This document shows positions 8,267 to 16,452 of a DNA stretch of 64,000 nucleotides, in pieces. Under the pieces are notes generated by a model. The model saw only the letters and a program-made list of their open reading frames with translations, was not told the origin of the DNA and did not search any database. Within the stretch, counting starts at the first letter, position 1. The number at the start of each line of letters is the position of its first letter. The position numbers and the translations under genes are program-made. This DNA comes from Palsa-343 sp036269135 (lineage in GTDB: Bacteria; Acidobacteriota; Terriglobia; Terriglobales; Acidobacteriaceae): the NCBI GenBank assembly GCA_036269135.1, contig DATASQ010000053.1:1-64000 (forward strand), read 5' to 3'.

Positions 8267-9388
8267 ATGAGCACCGAACCCAACGCGGCGCAGAGAGTGG
8301 GCTGGATCCCGGACCAGCTGAGTCTGCTGCGGGAGACGCTGATCTTCGACTGGACGAAGTGGAATCCCGCGGTGGCGTGGCGGGCCATACCGGCGATGGC
8401 GGTTGCGCTGGGGGTGGGGATCGCGCTGGGAAGTCCACGAGCGGGGCTGGTGGCGGCGGCGGGAGCGTTTACGGCGGGGCTGGGGTCGCTGCAGAGGATT
8501 CGCGGATCGTGCCTGCTGCCGATGCTGCTGGCGGCGGTGGGAATGACGCTGGCGACATTTCTGGGCATGCTGCTGGGTCACGAGAGCCTGCTGTTTGTGG
8601 GGCTGGCGGGCGTGTGGGCAGGGGCGTACGCGCTGCTGACGGCGATGCGGGGCGGGACCAGCTGGGTGGCGCAGCAGTGGACGGTATGGTTCCTGGTGAG
8701 CAGCGCGTTCCACACCGATGCGCGCGGAGCGCTGACGCGATGTGCGCTGATTCTGGCGGGCGGCCTATTCCAGACGCTGATCTCGTGGGTGGTCATCCGG
8801 TGGTCGGGGCGGGGATGCGCGCCCGAGGAAACACCGCACGAACCCAGGCTGCGGGAGAACCTGCGGAGCCTGCGGCAGTGCCTCAGCCTGCGGACCCCCG
8901 TAGGCCTGTACAGCCTGCGGATGGCGGCGGTGGTCATGATCGCGGCGGAGGTCTACCGGCACGTGAATTTTCTGAGCGGCTACTGGATTCCGATGACGAC
9001 GCTGCTGGTGGTGCGCACGGATCTGGTGCAGACGCTGACACGCGGAACGATGCGGGTGGCGGGGACACTGCTGGGCGCGGGGGTGGCGGGGCTGATTGCG
9101 GCACATCTGCATCCCACACCGGCGGTGCTGGCCGCGCTGATCGTGTTCTTCGCGTGGTGGGCGTATGCGGTGCTGAACGTGAACTACGCGCTGTTTGCGA
9201 CGAACCTGACGGCGTATGTGGTTTTTCTGCTGGCGATGTCCGGGTTGCCACCGGCGGAGGTGGTGCATCGGCGGGCGGCGTATACGCTGCTGGGTGGGGC
9301 GCTGGCGCTGCTGGCGTATCTGGACGTGTTCCGGAAGACGCGGCTGTGGATTCGGGCGGACCGGAACGAGCTGCGGCGAGCGGCGTAA
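8267..9388 (+). CDS. FUSC family membrane transporter
   Basis: A 373-residue protein with two hydrophobic blocks (about residues 35-165 and 215-355) separated by a short charged linker, the layout of FUSC/aromatic-acid exporter or fusaric-acid-resistance-like proteins. The second block has the family segment YWIPMTTLLVVRTDLVQTLTRGTMRVAGTLLG, split here by the conserved arginine and glycine after the helix. It lacks the long C-terminal cytosolic domain of AaeB-type exporters. It sits 31 bases after the CDF-like gene and may share its transcript. Substrate unknown. Confidence 0.8.
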   Translation: MSTEPNAAQRVGWIPDQLSLLRETLIFDWTKWNPAVAWRAIPAMAVALGVGIALGSPRAGLVAAAGAFTAGLGSLQRIRGSCLLPMLLAAVGMTLATFLGMLLGHESLLFVGLAGVWAGAYALLTAMRGGTSWVAQQWTVWFLVSSAFHTDARGALTRCALILAGGLFQTLISWVVIRWSGRGCAPEETPHEPRLRENLRSLRQCLSLRTPVGLYSLRMAAVVMIAAEVYRHVNFLSGYWIPMTTLLVVRTDLVQTLTRGTMRVAGTLLGAGVAGLIAAHLHPTPAVLAALIVFFAWWAYAVLNVNYALFATNLTAYVVFLLAMSGLPPAEVVHRRAAYTLLGGALALLAYLDVFRKTRLWIRADRNELRRAA

Positions 9389-9406
9389 CGAAATCGCGAT
9401 TCTCAC

Positions 9407-9433
9407 CACGGAGAGCACAGAGAGCACGGAGGA
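9407..9433. repeat. Period-9 repeat, second copy
   Basis: Units CACGGAGAG, CACAGAGAG, CACGGAGGA followed by TTCGG, homologous to the array at 3212-3238. It starts 19 bases after the FUSC stop codon and lies between two plus-strand genes. A TATAAC box at about 9521 may be a promoter element of the next gene but no clear -35 is seen. Confidence 0.75.
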
Positions 9434-9555
9434 TTCGGATCCGATGCGGCGGCTCTGCGGGACTGAGGCCCGGGCCAGCCGCCCAGCATACGAGGGCAGG
9501 ACTGGCGGGCGGGCGCTCTGATATAACGGGCGCCAGGTTCGATGAGGAGACACCG

Positions 9556-10908
9556 ATGAAGAGATTCTCGGCGGTACGCGTTGTTCTGGTCTGGGGATTG
9601 GCAGCGACTCTGGCCGGCGGGGCGGCGGGCGCGCGAGCGGAGAAGACGAAGAAGGCAGAGAAGAAGGCCACCGACGCGAGTGTTGAGGCGATGGCGACGC
9701 CGGAGTCGGTGGGATTCTCGAGCGCGGGGCTGGAGCGGCTGCACACGCTGATCCAGGGGGAGATCGACCAGAAGGAGCTGGCGGGGGCAGTGACGATTCT
9801 GGCGCGGCACGGCAAGATCGTGGACTACCGGGCGTATGGGGTGAAGGACGTGGCGACGGGCGCGCCGATGACGAAGGACACGATTTTCCGCGACTACTCC
9901 ATGACAAAACCGACGACGGGCGCGGCGATGATGATTCTGTACGAGGAGGGCAAGTGGCTGCCGCAGGATCCGATTGCGAAATACGTGCCGGAGTTGAAGG
10001 ACCTGAAGGTGTTTGCGGGGGTGGACAAGGACGGGAAGATGATCCTGGTGGATCCGGATCATGCGCCGACGATGCGGGAGCTGATGTCGCACACGGCGGG
10101 CTTCTCCTATGGCATGGGGAAATCGGTGGTGGCTGCGATGTACCAGCAGGAGTATGTGATGCAGTCGGCGAACCTGCAGGCATTCATCGACAAGCTGGCG
10201 AAGATTCCGCTGAACTATCAGCCGGGGAAGGCGTGGATGTACTCGGCGTCGATGGATGTGGAGGGGTACATCGTCGAGAAGTTGAGCGGGGAGACCCTGC
10301 CGGACTTCGATCGGCAGCATATTTTTGCGCCGCTGGGGATGAAGGACGCGGGGTTCTTTGTACCGGCGGACAAGCGGGCGCGGTTTGCGACGAATTACCG
10401 GGCCAACGAACAGGAACAGCTGATTCCGGTGCAGGCGGCCGGGGGCGCACCGGCGGATTTCGCGACGGAACCGACGATGCCTTCGGGCGGAGGCGGGCTG
10501 GTTTCGACGGCGATGGATTACTACCGCTTTGCGCAGATGCTGGCGAATGGGGGAACGCTGGACGGGCAGAGGATTCTGGCGCCGGCGACGGTGCGGCTGA
10601 TGACGACGAACAAGCTGCCGGCGAGCCTGCTGACGGGCGAATGGGGGATCGGGGAACACGTGATGCGGCCGGGCTTCGGGTATGGGTTCAACTGCGCGGT
10701 AGTCTTCGATCCGCCGGAGGCGGCGCTGCCGGACGGCAGGGGGACGTTCTTCTGGGATGGCGCGGCGGGAACGTGGTTCTGGGTAGATCCGACGAACGAT
10801 GTGGTGTTCGTGGCGATGATCCAGCGCATGGGCGGCCACGACAACCATGAGCTGGAGTACAAGAGCCACGCGGCGGTGTATGGGGCGCTGGTGGATCCGG
10901 CGGAATAG
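9556..10908 (+). CDS. Secreted serine hydrolase, class C beta-lactamase fold
   Basis: A 450-residue exported hydrolase of the beta-lactamase/esterase (serine hydrolase, PF00144-type) family. Residues 1-28 form a signal peptide ending at ARA-EK, followed by a lysine-rich linker. The nucleophile motif SxxK is S115-M-T-K118 and the tyrosine motif is Y229-S-A; both are expected for class C-like enzymes. The C-terminal half has the GGGGLVSTAMDYYRFAQM helix and the FFWDGAAGTWFWVDP strands typical of EstB-like esterases. The true substrate (ester, peptide or lactam) cannot be told from sequence. The ATG at 9556 is chosen because it begins the signal peptide. Confidence 0.85.
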   Translation: MKRFSAVRVVLVWGLAATLAGGAAGARAEKTKKAEKKATDASVEAMATPESVGFSSAGLERLHTLIQGEIDQKELAGAVTILARHGKIVDYRAYGVKDVATGAPMTKDTIFRDYSMTKPTTGAAMMILYEEGKWLPQDPIAKYVPELKDLKVFAGVDKDGKMILVDPDHAPTMRELMSHTAGFSYGMGKSVVAAMYQQEYVMQSANLQAFIDKLAKIPLNYQPGKAWMYSASMDVEGYIVEKLSGETLPDFDRQHIFAPLGMKDAGFFVPADKRARFATNYRANEQEQLIPVQAAGGAPADFATEPTMPSGGGGLVSTAMDYYRFAQMLANGGTLDGQRILAPATVRLMTTNKLPASLLTGEWGIGEHVMRPGFGYGFNCAVVFDPPEAALPDGRGTFFWDGAAGTWFWVDPTNDVVFVAMIQRMGGHDNHELEYKSHAAVYGALVDPAE

Positions 10909-10914
10909 GCGGGC

Positions 10915-10962
10915 AAAAAAAAATCAACGAGGCCGACCCATACAGCATGGAGGGCCTCGTTG
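10915..10962 (-). terminator. Strong intrinsic terminator on minus strand with no known gene upstream
   Basis: A 10-bp perfect stem (CAACGAGGCC at 10925-10934 with GGCCTCGTTG at 10953-10962) with a small inner stem, followed on the minus strand by nine T residues (plus-strand A-run 10915-10923). The T-run is on the wrong side to serve the plus-strand hydrolase gene, so it points to a minus-strand transcript arriving from 10963 or beyond. Confidence 0.7.
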
Positions 10963-11110
10963 TCCGAGGAGAGTTGCTTTGTGGGAAGCCCGCCGGGGCC
11001 TCTCACGCTTGTATGGACCGCGGCGGGGGGTGGAAAGTTGCGCGTCGGGAGAAATTTTTGAGCGCCGAGGTGGGGTTAACCGAGGGGGTTCTGCCCCATG
11101 CGGGGCAGAG
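10963..11110 (-). ncRNA. Possible structured RNA ahead of orphan terminator
   Basis: No protein gene is evident on the minus strand here. Read from right to left the sequence folds: TCTGCCCC/GGGGCAGA (11090-11109, loop ATGC), GTCC with GGAC (11015-11018 with 10962-10965), GAGAG with CTCTC, and inner GCCC/GGGC and GCTT/AAGC pairs, leading into the terminator. I do not recognise SRP RNA, tmRNA or a named riboswitch; a 6S-like rod is one possibility. Boundaries are a guess. The same pairs would also form in a plus-strand leader of the downstream genes. Confidence 0.25.
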
Positions 11111-11190
11111 GAGGTTCCGAAGTGTTATTGGCAGGAGGGTTAAGGGAGAAGAGACTGGGCGCTGGGTGCCGGAGACAACCGGTTTCAGGA

Positions 11191-11289
11191 ATGCGCGACC
11201 TTCTTTTTGTTCTTGTGTATCTGGCGATGGTGGTGACCCCCGCGGTGGTGGCGGTGCGCAGCGGGCGGGAAACCGGCGCGGACGAATGA
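11191..11289 (+). CDS. Possible 32-residue membrane peptide
   Basis: A short open frame from ATG 11191 encodes one hydrophobic helix (LLFVLVYLAMVVTPAVVAV) flanked by charged ends (MRD... and RSGRETGADE). The amphipathic layout is that of many real small membrane proteins, but the ribosome site is poor (CAGGA touches the ATG) and I know no homologue. The remaining sequence from 10963 to 11411 shows no other gene. Confidence 0.3.
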   Translation: MRDLLFVLVYLAMVVTPAVVAVRSGRETGADE

Positions 11290-11411
11290 GCCGGGACCTT
11301 CTCCTTTCCTTTCTTTCGTTTATCCCTTCGTAACCGGATCGTTCCGGAGCTCTTCGACTTCGCGAAAACCATGGACTACACTGGGTTTTTGACGAAGGTG
11401 AGGAATCGACG

Positions 11412-12479
11412 ATGCTCGTCGTGATGAAGGCGCAGGCCACTCCCGAGGAAATTCAGGCGGTTTGCGCGCACATTGAGGCGCTGGGGTACCGGGCGCATCC
11501 CCTGCCGGGCGCTCAGCGGACGGCGATTGGCATTACCGGCAACCAGGGCGAGGTGGACCGGGGGAACATCGAGGAGCTGGCGGGAGTTGCCGAGGTGATC
11601 CGGGTATCGAAGCCGTACAAGCTGGTGAGCCGGGACGTGAAGGAAGAAGACACGGTGATCCGGTTCCCGGGGACGGACGCGACGATTGGCGGCGGGGCGC
11701 TGGCAATGATTGCGGGGCCGTGCTCGGTGGAGTCGCGGGAGCAGGCGTTTGCCATTGCCGAGCAGGTGGCGGCCGCCGGGGCGCAGTTCTTCCGGGGCGG
11801 CGCGTACAAGCCGCGAACCTCGCCATATGCCTTCCAGGGGCTGGGCGAAGAGGCGCTGAAGATTCTGGCGGAGGTCCGGGAGCGGTTCGGGCTGCGGATC
11901 GTGACGGAAGCGATCGACCACGAGGCGCTGGAGCTGGTGGCCGAATACGCCGATGTGATCCAAATTGGCGCCAGGAACATGCAGAACTTCTCGCTGCTGA
12001 AGGCGGCGGGGAAAAAGCGGAAGCCGGTGCTGCTGAAGCGCGGGCTGGCGGCGACGCTGGACGAGTTCCTGATGGCGGCCGAGTACATCATGAGCGAGGG
12101 GAATTATCAGGTGATCCTGTGCGAGCGGGGGGTACGGACATTCGCGGATCACACGCGCAATACTCTCGACCTGAGCATTGTGCCTGCCGTGCAGAGGGAG
12201 AGCCATCTGCCGATTTTGGTGGATCCGAGCCATGGCACGGGCAAGCGGAACAAGGTGCTGCCGCTGGCGCGGGCGGCGGTGGCGGTGGGCGCCGATGGGC
12301 TGATTGTCGAAGTGCACCACCAGCCGGAAAAAGCACTGTCGGACGGGATGCAGTCGATTCTGCCGGAGCAGTTTGTGCAGCTGATGGACGAGTGCTCGCA
12401 GATTGCGACGGTGCTGCATCGCAACGTGCCGCGGGGGATCCACGTGGAAGAGAGCGTCGCGGCGGTTCCCGCGCGATAA
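11412..12479 (+). CDS. aroF: 3-deoxy-7-phosphoheptulonate synthase
   Basis: First enzyme of the shikimate pathway: condenses phosphoenolpyruvate and erythrose 4-phosphate to DAHP in the cytosol. The 355-residue protein is the type Ibeta form: an N-terminal ferredoxin/ACT-like regulatory domain (about 1-85) and a TIM barrel with GPCSVES (near 101-107), FRGGAYKPRTSPYAFQG (near 125-141), QIGARNMQNF, LLKRG and DPSHGTGKR. Barrel motifs include the PEP- and metal-binding residues. Starts at ATG 11412. The N-terminal domain in relatives mediates feedback by aromatic amino acids or chorismate products. Its stop TAA shares an A with an ATG of the next open frame. Confidence 0.95.
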   Translation: MLVVMKAQATPEEIQAVCAHIEALGYRAHPLPGAQRTAIGITGNQGEVDRGNIEELAGVAEVIRVSKPYKLVSRDVKEEDTVIRFPGTDATIGGGALAMIAGPCSVESREQAFAIAEQVAAAGAQFFRGGAYKPRTSPYAFQGLGEEALKILAEVRERFGLRIVTEAIDHEALELVAEYADVIQIGARNMQNFSLLKAAGKKRKPVLLKRGLAATLDEFLMAAEYIMSEGNYQVILCERGVRTFADHTRNTLDLSIVPAVQRESHLPILVDPSHGTGKRNKVLPLARAAVAVGADGLIVEVHHQPEKALSDGMQSILPEQFVQLMDECSQIATVLHRNVPRGIHVEESVAAVPAR

Positions 12480-14017
12480 TGCAGGCAGCCGTCGGCCGCA
12501 ACGGAGAACAGAACCTTCCTCAGGTGATCGGCACGGCTGAGCAGCTTCCGGGAAAATGGGGATTGAAAACGAGAAGCATTCCTCAGCGGCTGGAGCCGAA
12601 TTCATTATGCGAAGCTGAGGGCACGGCTGAAGACGTGCCCTTTCAAGGCGGGCCGCTTTCCCCAAGCGCTGACGCCATAGGCTTGCAAGGCGGCGGCTCT
12701 CTGCAAGCGTGCCCTGATCGGAGAGCTGCGGGTTGGGGGCGTCGTTTTCCCACTCTGGCTGCGCCCAATAACGGGCGCAGCCAGAATGGGGCACCCAGGG
12801 ATCCGTGGCCTGGTTCGGGAACTGCGAATCGAGTACGCAGGAGCGGTTCCTGGGCCCTTCTGCTTGTGCTGCCCGTGCTGCTGCTGACGGTGAGCGGGTG
12901 CAGGCGCGAGCACTTCCCTAAATACCCGGAGAATTTTCGCGAGTACGCGTGGGTGACGAATGGCGGCGACCGTTCCGTGACGGTGCTGGATCTGGTCAAC
13001 ATGCGGACGGCGGCGACGATCCCGGTGGGAGACAGGCCGGTAGCGGTGGCCGTGAATCCTGTGAAGGACGAAGTGTATGTGGCGAATGCGGGGAGCGGGA
13101 CGGTCAGCGTACTCTCGGCGGCCAGGAACCGGGTGGCGGCGACGATCGGCGTGGATCGCGAGCCGGTATCGATTGACGTGGACAAGGATGGAGAGCGCGC
13201 CTACGTGGCGAATGCGGGGTCGAACAACGTATCGGTGATCGATCTGGAGAAGCGGCGGGCGATGGCCACGGTGGGGGTGGGCGAGTCGCCGGCGGAGGCA
13301 AAGATTTCGCCCGACGGCAACACGCTGGTGGTGACGAACCGGCGCGGGGGCAGCGTGACGGTGATCGATGCGCGGGATCTGAAGGTGCGGGCGGTGTTCA
13401 GCGGATGCCCGGGGGCGTCGGACCTGGTGATTCTGCCGGACTCGTCGAAGGCGTTCGCGGCGTGTTCGGACGGGCACCAGGTGATGGCGGTGGGGCTGGC
13501 GCGGCCGGAGAGCCTGGTCCCGGAGGAGCGATCGGATCGGCTGCTGGATTTGATGGATGTGGGGCCGGGACCGGCACATCTGGCGATGAAGCCGGATGGG
13601 GGCGAGATCTTCGTATCGAATTACGGCGGCGACACGGTGTCGGAGATTGCAACGAACGCCGATAACGTGGGCGGCGCGTATGTGATGGGGGCGAATCCGC
13701 TGGGGGGCGTGGTGACGGCGGATAACTCGATCCTGTGGGAGAGCAATTTCGGCGACAACACGGTGGGCGCGTATTCGATCGACGACGGGACGCGGATCAA
13801 TACAGTGCAGGTGGGCGAAGGGCCGGGGCCGCTGGCGCTGGCGAGCGGTGGGTTTCTGCTGCTGGCGGTGGATCGGACGGCGGGCGATGTTTCGGTACTG
13901 CGGACGGTGAGCTATACGCCGAAGGGCGTGCCGGTGACGGGATCGCTGTTCACGGTGATGTCGGCGGGGAAAGAGCCGAACGCAATCGCGGTGAAGAGCT
14001 TTACCGTTAGCCGTTAG
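12479..14017 (+). CDS. YncE-like beta-propeller lipoprotein (start uncertain)
   Basis: Secreted lipoprotein whose mature part is a YVTN/YncE beta-propeller: repeated blades of the form YVANAGSGTVSVL and YVANAGSNNVSVID, each with VAVNP or DGE turns, about seven blades. A lipobox LTVSGC places the lipidated cysteine at 12899-12901. No ATG, GTG or TTG lies in a sensible place before the signal helix (SWALLLVLPVLLLTV). The only in-frame ATG is 12479, overlapping the aroF stop, which would put the cysteine at residue 141 behind a leader rich in intergenic repeats. I give that as the outer limit; the real start may be a non-canonical codon near 12.82 kb. The stop codon lies inside a period-7 array. 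Confidence 0.7.
   Translation: MQAAVGRNGEQNLPQVIGTAEQLPGKWGLKTRSIPQRLEPNSLCEAEGTAEDVPFQGGPLSPSADAIGLQGGGSLQACPDRRAAGWGRRFPTLAAPNNGRSQNGAPRDPWPGSGTANRVRRSGSWALLLVLPVLLLTVSGCRREHFPKYPENFREYAWVTNGGDRSVTVLDLVNMRTAATIPVGDRPVAVAVNPVKDEVYVANAGSGTVSVLSAARNRVAATIGVDREPVSIDVDKDGERAYVANAGSNNVSVIDLEKRRAMATVGVGESPAEAKISPDGNTLVVTNRRGGSVTVIDARDLKVRAVFSGCPGASDLVILPDSSKAFAACSDGHQVMAVGLARPESLVPEERSDRLLDLMDVGPGPAHLAMKPDGGEIFVSNYGGDTVSEIATNADNVGGAYVMGANPLGGVVTADNSILWESNFGDNTVGAYSIDDGTRINTVQVGEGPGPLALASGGFLLLAVDRTAGDVSVLRTVSYTPKGVPVTGSLFTVMSAGKEPNAIAVKSFTVSR
12570..12645. repeat. REP-like palindromes before lipoprotein
   Basis: Contains CGGCT-GG-AGCCG and an 8-bp stem AGGGCACG/CGTGCCCT (12618-12625 with 12634-12641) whose loop has the GCTGAAG core also seen at 164-183. 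Such CTGAAG-centred hairpins look like dispersed intergenic elements rather than coding sequence, which argues against the lipoprotein really starting at 12479. Confidence 0.5.
12749..12790 (+). terminator. Long near-perfect hairpin between aroF and lipoprotein gene
   Basis: A 13-bp perfect stem (TCTGGCTGCGCCC at 12754-12766 with GGGCGCAGCCAGA at 12773-12785, loop AATAAC) that after one mismatch gains four more pairs (CCCA with TGGG). No T-run follows on either strand, so it may be a factor-dependent terminator, an attenuator of the downstream gene, or another palindromic repeat. Confidence 0.4.
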
Positions 14018-14031
14018 CTGGGAGTTGGGAG
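14004..14031. repeat. Period-7 array containing a stop codon
   Basis: Units CCGTTAG, CCGTTAG, CTGGGAG, TTGGGAG in 7-base register. The TAG at 14015-14017, inside the second unit, is the stop codon of the beta-propeller lipoprotein, so the array supplies the last residues (TVSR) and the stop. Confidence 0.8.
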
Positions 14032-14056
14032 TGTGACTCGGTGTGCGCGGGTCGTT

Positions 14057-14956
14057 CTATGAGCGGGCGAGGGTGGCTTTGGATTTGCGCCAGACGATAG
14101 TAAGGTCTTCGCGGTCGAGGATTTTGCGGACCTGCAGGCGGGCGTGGTTGGACCAGGGCCCGATGGGATCGAGCTTGACGTAGGCGCGCCAGTGGCGGAG
14201 GGCGCGGCGGCGCTCGTTGCTGCGCTCGTAGGCGAGGGCGAGGTTGTAATGCGCGTCCGCGTAGGTGGGCGCGAGGCGGATGGCCGACTTGTAGCTTTCG
14301 ACGGCTTCGGGGAGACGCTGCAGCTCGTCGAGGGCGTTGCCGAGGTCGAAGAAGGCAAGCGCGTAATCGGGACTGGCGACGGTGGCGCGGCGGTAGAGCT
14401 GCTCGGCGCGCTGGAACTGGCGCTGGTTATAGAGGATGGTGCCGAGATTGATAGCGGCGGGCGCGTGCTCGGCGACAGCGAGCGTCTGCTCGTAGAGGTC
14501 GACGGCTTCGGGAATTTTGCCCTGCTCCTCACAACGGACGGCCTGCAGAAAGAGATTGCCGATGTTGGGCGCACGCTGGAGGGAGGGGCCGGACGCTTCG
14601 TCAACGACAGCAAGGCGGCTGGACTCGCCTTCGAAATCGAACTCGAACTGGCGCGCGACAGGATCCATCGAGGCGCCGGAGTGGCGGAAGATGAGGCGCG
14701 GGCCGCGGCGGGCGACACCGGCTTCGAGCAGCGGATTGGCCATGCCGGAGACGGCCTTCATCGCGGTGACGCTGTTGAGGATGCTGGAGGCGGAGATGCG
14801 GCAGGCGCGCAGGTCGCGCAGTTTGCGGAGCTGCACCAGATCCTGGAAGCCGTAGTCGGTGGAAAAGACGATGAGTCCGGCTCGCTCCCAGCTACTGAGT
14901 TGCCGGGAGGAGATGCGCAGTATGCGGAGGACATCCTGTCGGCTATATCGGTTCAC
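14057..14956 (-). CDS. MerR-type HTH protein with C-terminal TPR repeats
   Basis: A 299-residue protein. Residues 1-70 form a MerR-like winged helix (YSRQDVLRILRISSRQLSSWERAGLI, then FQDLVQLRKLRDL), the DNA-binding part of many activators. A linker of about 60 residues follows. Residues 130-270 hold at least four tetratricopeptide repeats (for example AINLGTILYNQRQFQRAEQLY and AHYNLALAYERSNERRRALRHW). The fusion suggests a transcription factor controlled by protein contacts rather than a small ligand. It is divergent from the ATPase gene at 15.2 kb, with 226 bases between, so it could regulate that gene; this is inference. Confidence 0.8.
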   Translation of the reverse strand: MNRYSRQDVLRILRISSRQLSSWERAGLIVFSTDYGFQDLVQLRKLRDLRACRISASSILNSVTAMKAVSGMANPLLEAGVARRGPRLIFRHSGASMDPVARQFEFDFEGESSRLAVVDEASGPSLQRAPNIGNLFLQAVRCEEQGKIPEAVDLYEQTLAVAEHAPAAINLGTILYNQRQFQRAEQLYRRATVASPDYALAFFDLGNALDELQRLPEAVESYKSAIRLAPTYADAHYNLALAYERSNERRRALRHWRAYVKLDPIGPWSNHARLQVRKILDREDLTIVWRKSKATLARS

Positions 14957-15112
14957 TGGGGCGATAGACCGCTCCTCTGCTCCCCGATTATCCCAGGGTC
15001 GTGCGACAGGAACAAGAGCGGGCGGGAAAAAACCCGTGGATAAGAGGGTACGAAACAGATACCTGCCAGCTCCCCAACCGGCAGAATGTAAGGGAGTTGT
15101 TCACGGCTGGCA

Positions 15113-15140
15113 ATGTATAGATAATTTATCGATGTATAGA
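15113..15140. promoter_or_regulatory. AT-rich operator-like site before ATPase gene
   Basis: Direct repeats ATGTATAGA at 15113-15121 and 15132-15140 flank a palindrome GATAATTTATC (15120-15130). The patch is much more AT-rich than its surroundings and lies between the divergent MerR/TPR and ATPase genes, about 45 bases before the likely GTG start. It may be a promoter with operator, perhaps bound by the MerR/TPR protein. Confidence 0.45.
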
Positions 15141-15182
15141 GAAAAATTCGTATACGCGCATAACTGTTCTATAGTTGTGGGC

Positions 15183-16406
15183 GTGGACCCGGTCCAAAAT
15201 CCGTTCGCCCCCGGCGCGGGCACGCAACCGCCAGAACTCGCTGGACGTGATCAGATCCTGACTTCGGCAGGCATCACTCTGGAACGCATCAAGGCTGGCA
15301 AGCCGAGCCGCAGCCTGATCCTGGTGGGTCTGCGCGGTGTAGGCAAGACCGTGCTGCTCAACAGGATACGGGAAATGGCGGACGAGAAGAGCTATCAATC
15401 TGTCCTGATTGAAGCGCATGAGGAGAAGAGCCTGCCAGCACTGCTGGTTCCGCCGCTGCGGAAAATACTGCTCCAGCTCGATCGATCGGCGAGCATCAGC
15501 GAGAAGACCAAGCGAGGGTTGAGGGTTCTGCGGAGCTTCATGAGCCGTTTTCAGGCTCGGATCAGGATGGGAGATGTAGGCGAAATCGAACTAGGAGTGA
15601 CTCCCGAACCCGGAGTCGGAGATACGGGAGATCTGGAAATCGATCTGGCGGAGCTTTTTCTCGCTCTTGCAGAGGCTGCACTGGAAAGACATGCGTTCAT
15701 CTGCCTTTTGCTGGACGAAATTCAGTACTTATCGCAGAGCGAGATGAGCGCGCTGATCATGGCGTTACACCAGATCAGCCAGCGAGGTCTGCCCCTGGTG
15801 CTGGTCGGAGCCGGGTTACCGCTGATTCTCGGACTTGCGGGAAAATCGAAGTCCTATGCAGAGCGACTGTTTGAGTTCCCTTCAGTGGGACCGCTCAAGG
15901 AACCCGAGGCTCGAATTGCCCTGCAATCGCCTGTAGAGGCGCAAAGCGTCACCTTCACCGAGGATGCGCTTCGCAGAATCATCCATCAAACGCATGGTTA
16001 TCCGTATTTTCTCCAGCAGTGGGGCTACGAGGCATGGAACATTGCGGGCTTTTCACCGATTAGCGAAGTAAATGTGCGGGAAGCAACCTCGATTGCCATT
16101 CAGAAGCTTGACGAGAGCTTCTTCCGGGTGAGATTCGACCGCCTGACCAAAAGAGAAAAGGAATATCTCTTCGCCATGGTGATCGTCGGCGGAGATCAGC
16201 AACGGTCGGGCGACATCGCGGAAGCGCTTGGGGTCAAGGTGCAGTCGGTGGCTCCCCTGCGCAGTTCACTCATACGAAAAGGCATGATCTACAGCCCGGC
16301 GCACGGTGACACAGCGTTTACAGTTCCGCTCTTCGACGACTTCCTGAAACGGCAACAAGCCAAACCGGCCGCTGATCCATTCAATCCGAAGCTGCCGCTC
16401 TTTTAG
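15183..16406 (+). CDS. Archaeal-type AAA ATPase with C-terminal winged helix
   Basis: A 407-residue P-loop ATPase of the kind first defined in archaea (ATPase_2/AAA_16-like). It begins with a GRDQIL segment, Walker A GLRGVGKT at 49-56, Walker B CLLLDEIQYL with D178 and E179, and a sensor-like LVLVGAGLP near 205. The C-terminal third (about 310-390) contains a winged-helix region, DIAEALGVKVQSVAPLRSSLIRKGMI. I choose GTG 15183 because homologues begin near NPF.P...L.GR; GTG 15177 and ATG 15132 are also in frame. Lower GC and AT-rich leader than neighbours suggest acquisition by transfer. Cellular role unknown; possibly defence or mobile-element related. Confidence 0.75.
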   Translation: MDPVQNPFAPGAGTQPPELAGRDQILTSAGITLERIKAGKPSRSLILVGLRGVGKTVLLNRIREMADEKSYQSVLIEAHEEKSLPALLVPPLRKILLQLDRSASISEKTKRGLRVLRSFMSRFQARIRMGDVGEIELGVTPEPGVGDTGDLEIDLAELFLALAEAALERHAFICLLLDEIQYLSQSEMSALIMALHQISQRGLPLVLVGAGLPLILGLAGKSKSYAERLFEFPSVGPLKEPEARIALQSPVEAQSVTFTEDALRRIIHQTHGYPYFLQQWGYEAWNIAGFSPISEVNVREATSIAIQKLDESFFRVRFDRLTKREKEYLFAMVIVGGDQQRSGDIAEALGVKVQSVAPLRSSLIRKGMIYSPAHGDTAFTVPLFDDFLKRQQAKPAADPFNPKLPLF

Positions 16407-16452
16407 GGCGGCCGGCTTCGCCAACGATCGGACCTGGATGCCTCCAGGCGAG

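Noticed and set aside
15155..15182. CGCGCATAA as a dif/XerC half-site near the ATPase gene
   Set aside because: The XerC half matches 8 of 11 bases but the XerD half only 4 of 11, and skew does not change at this position.
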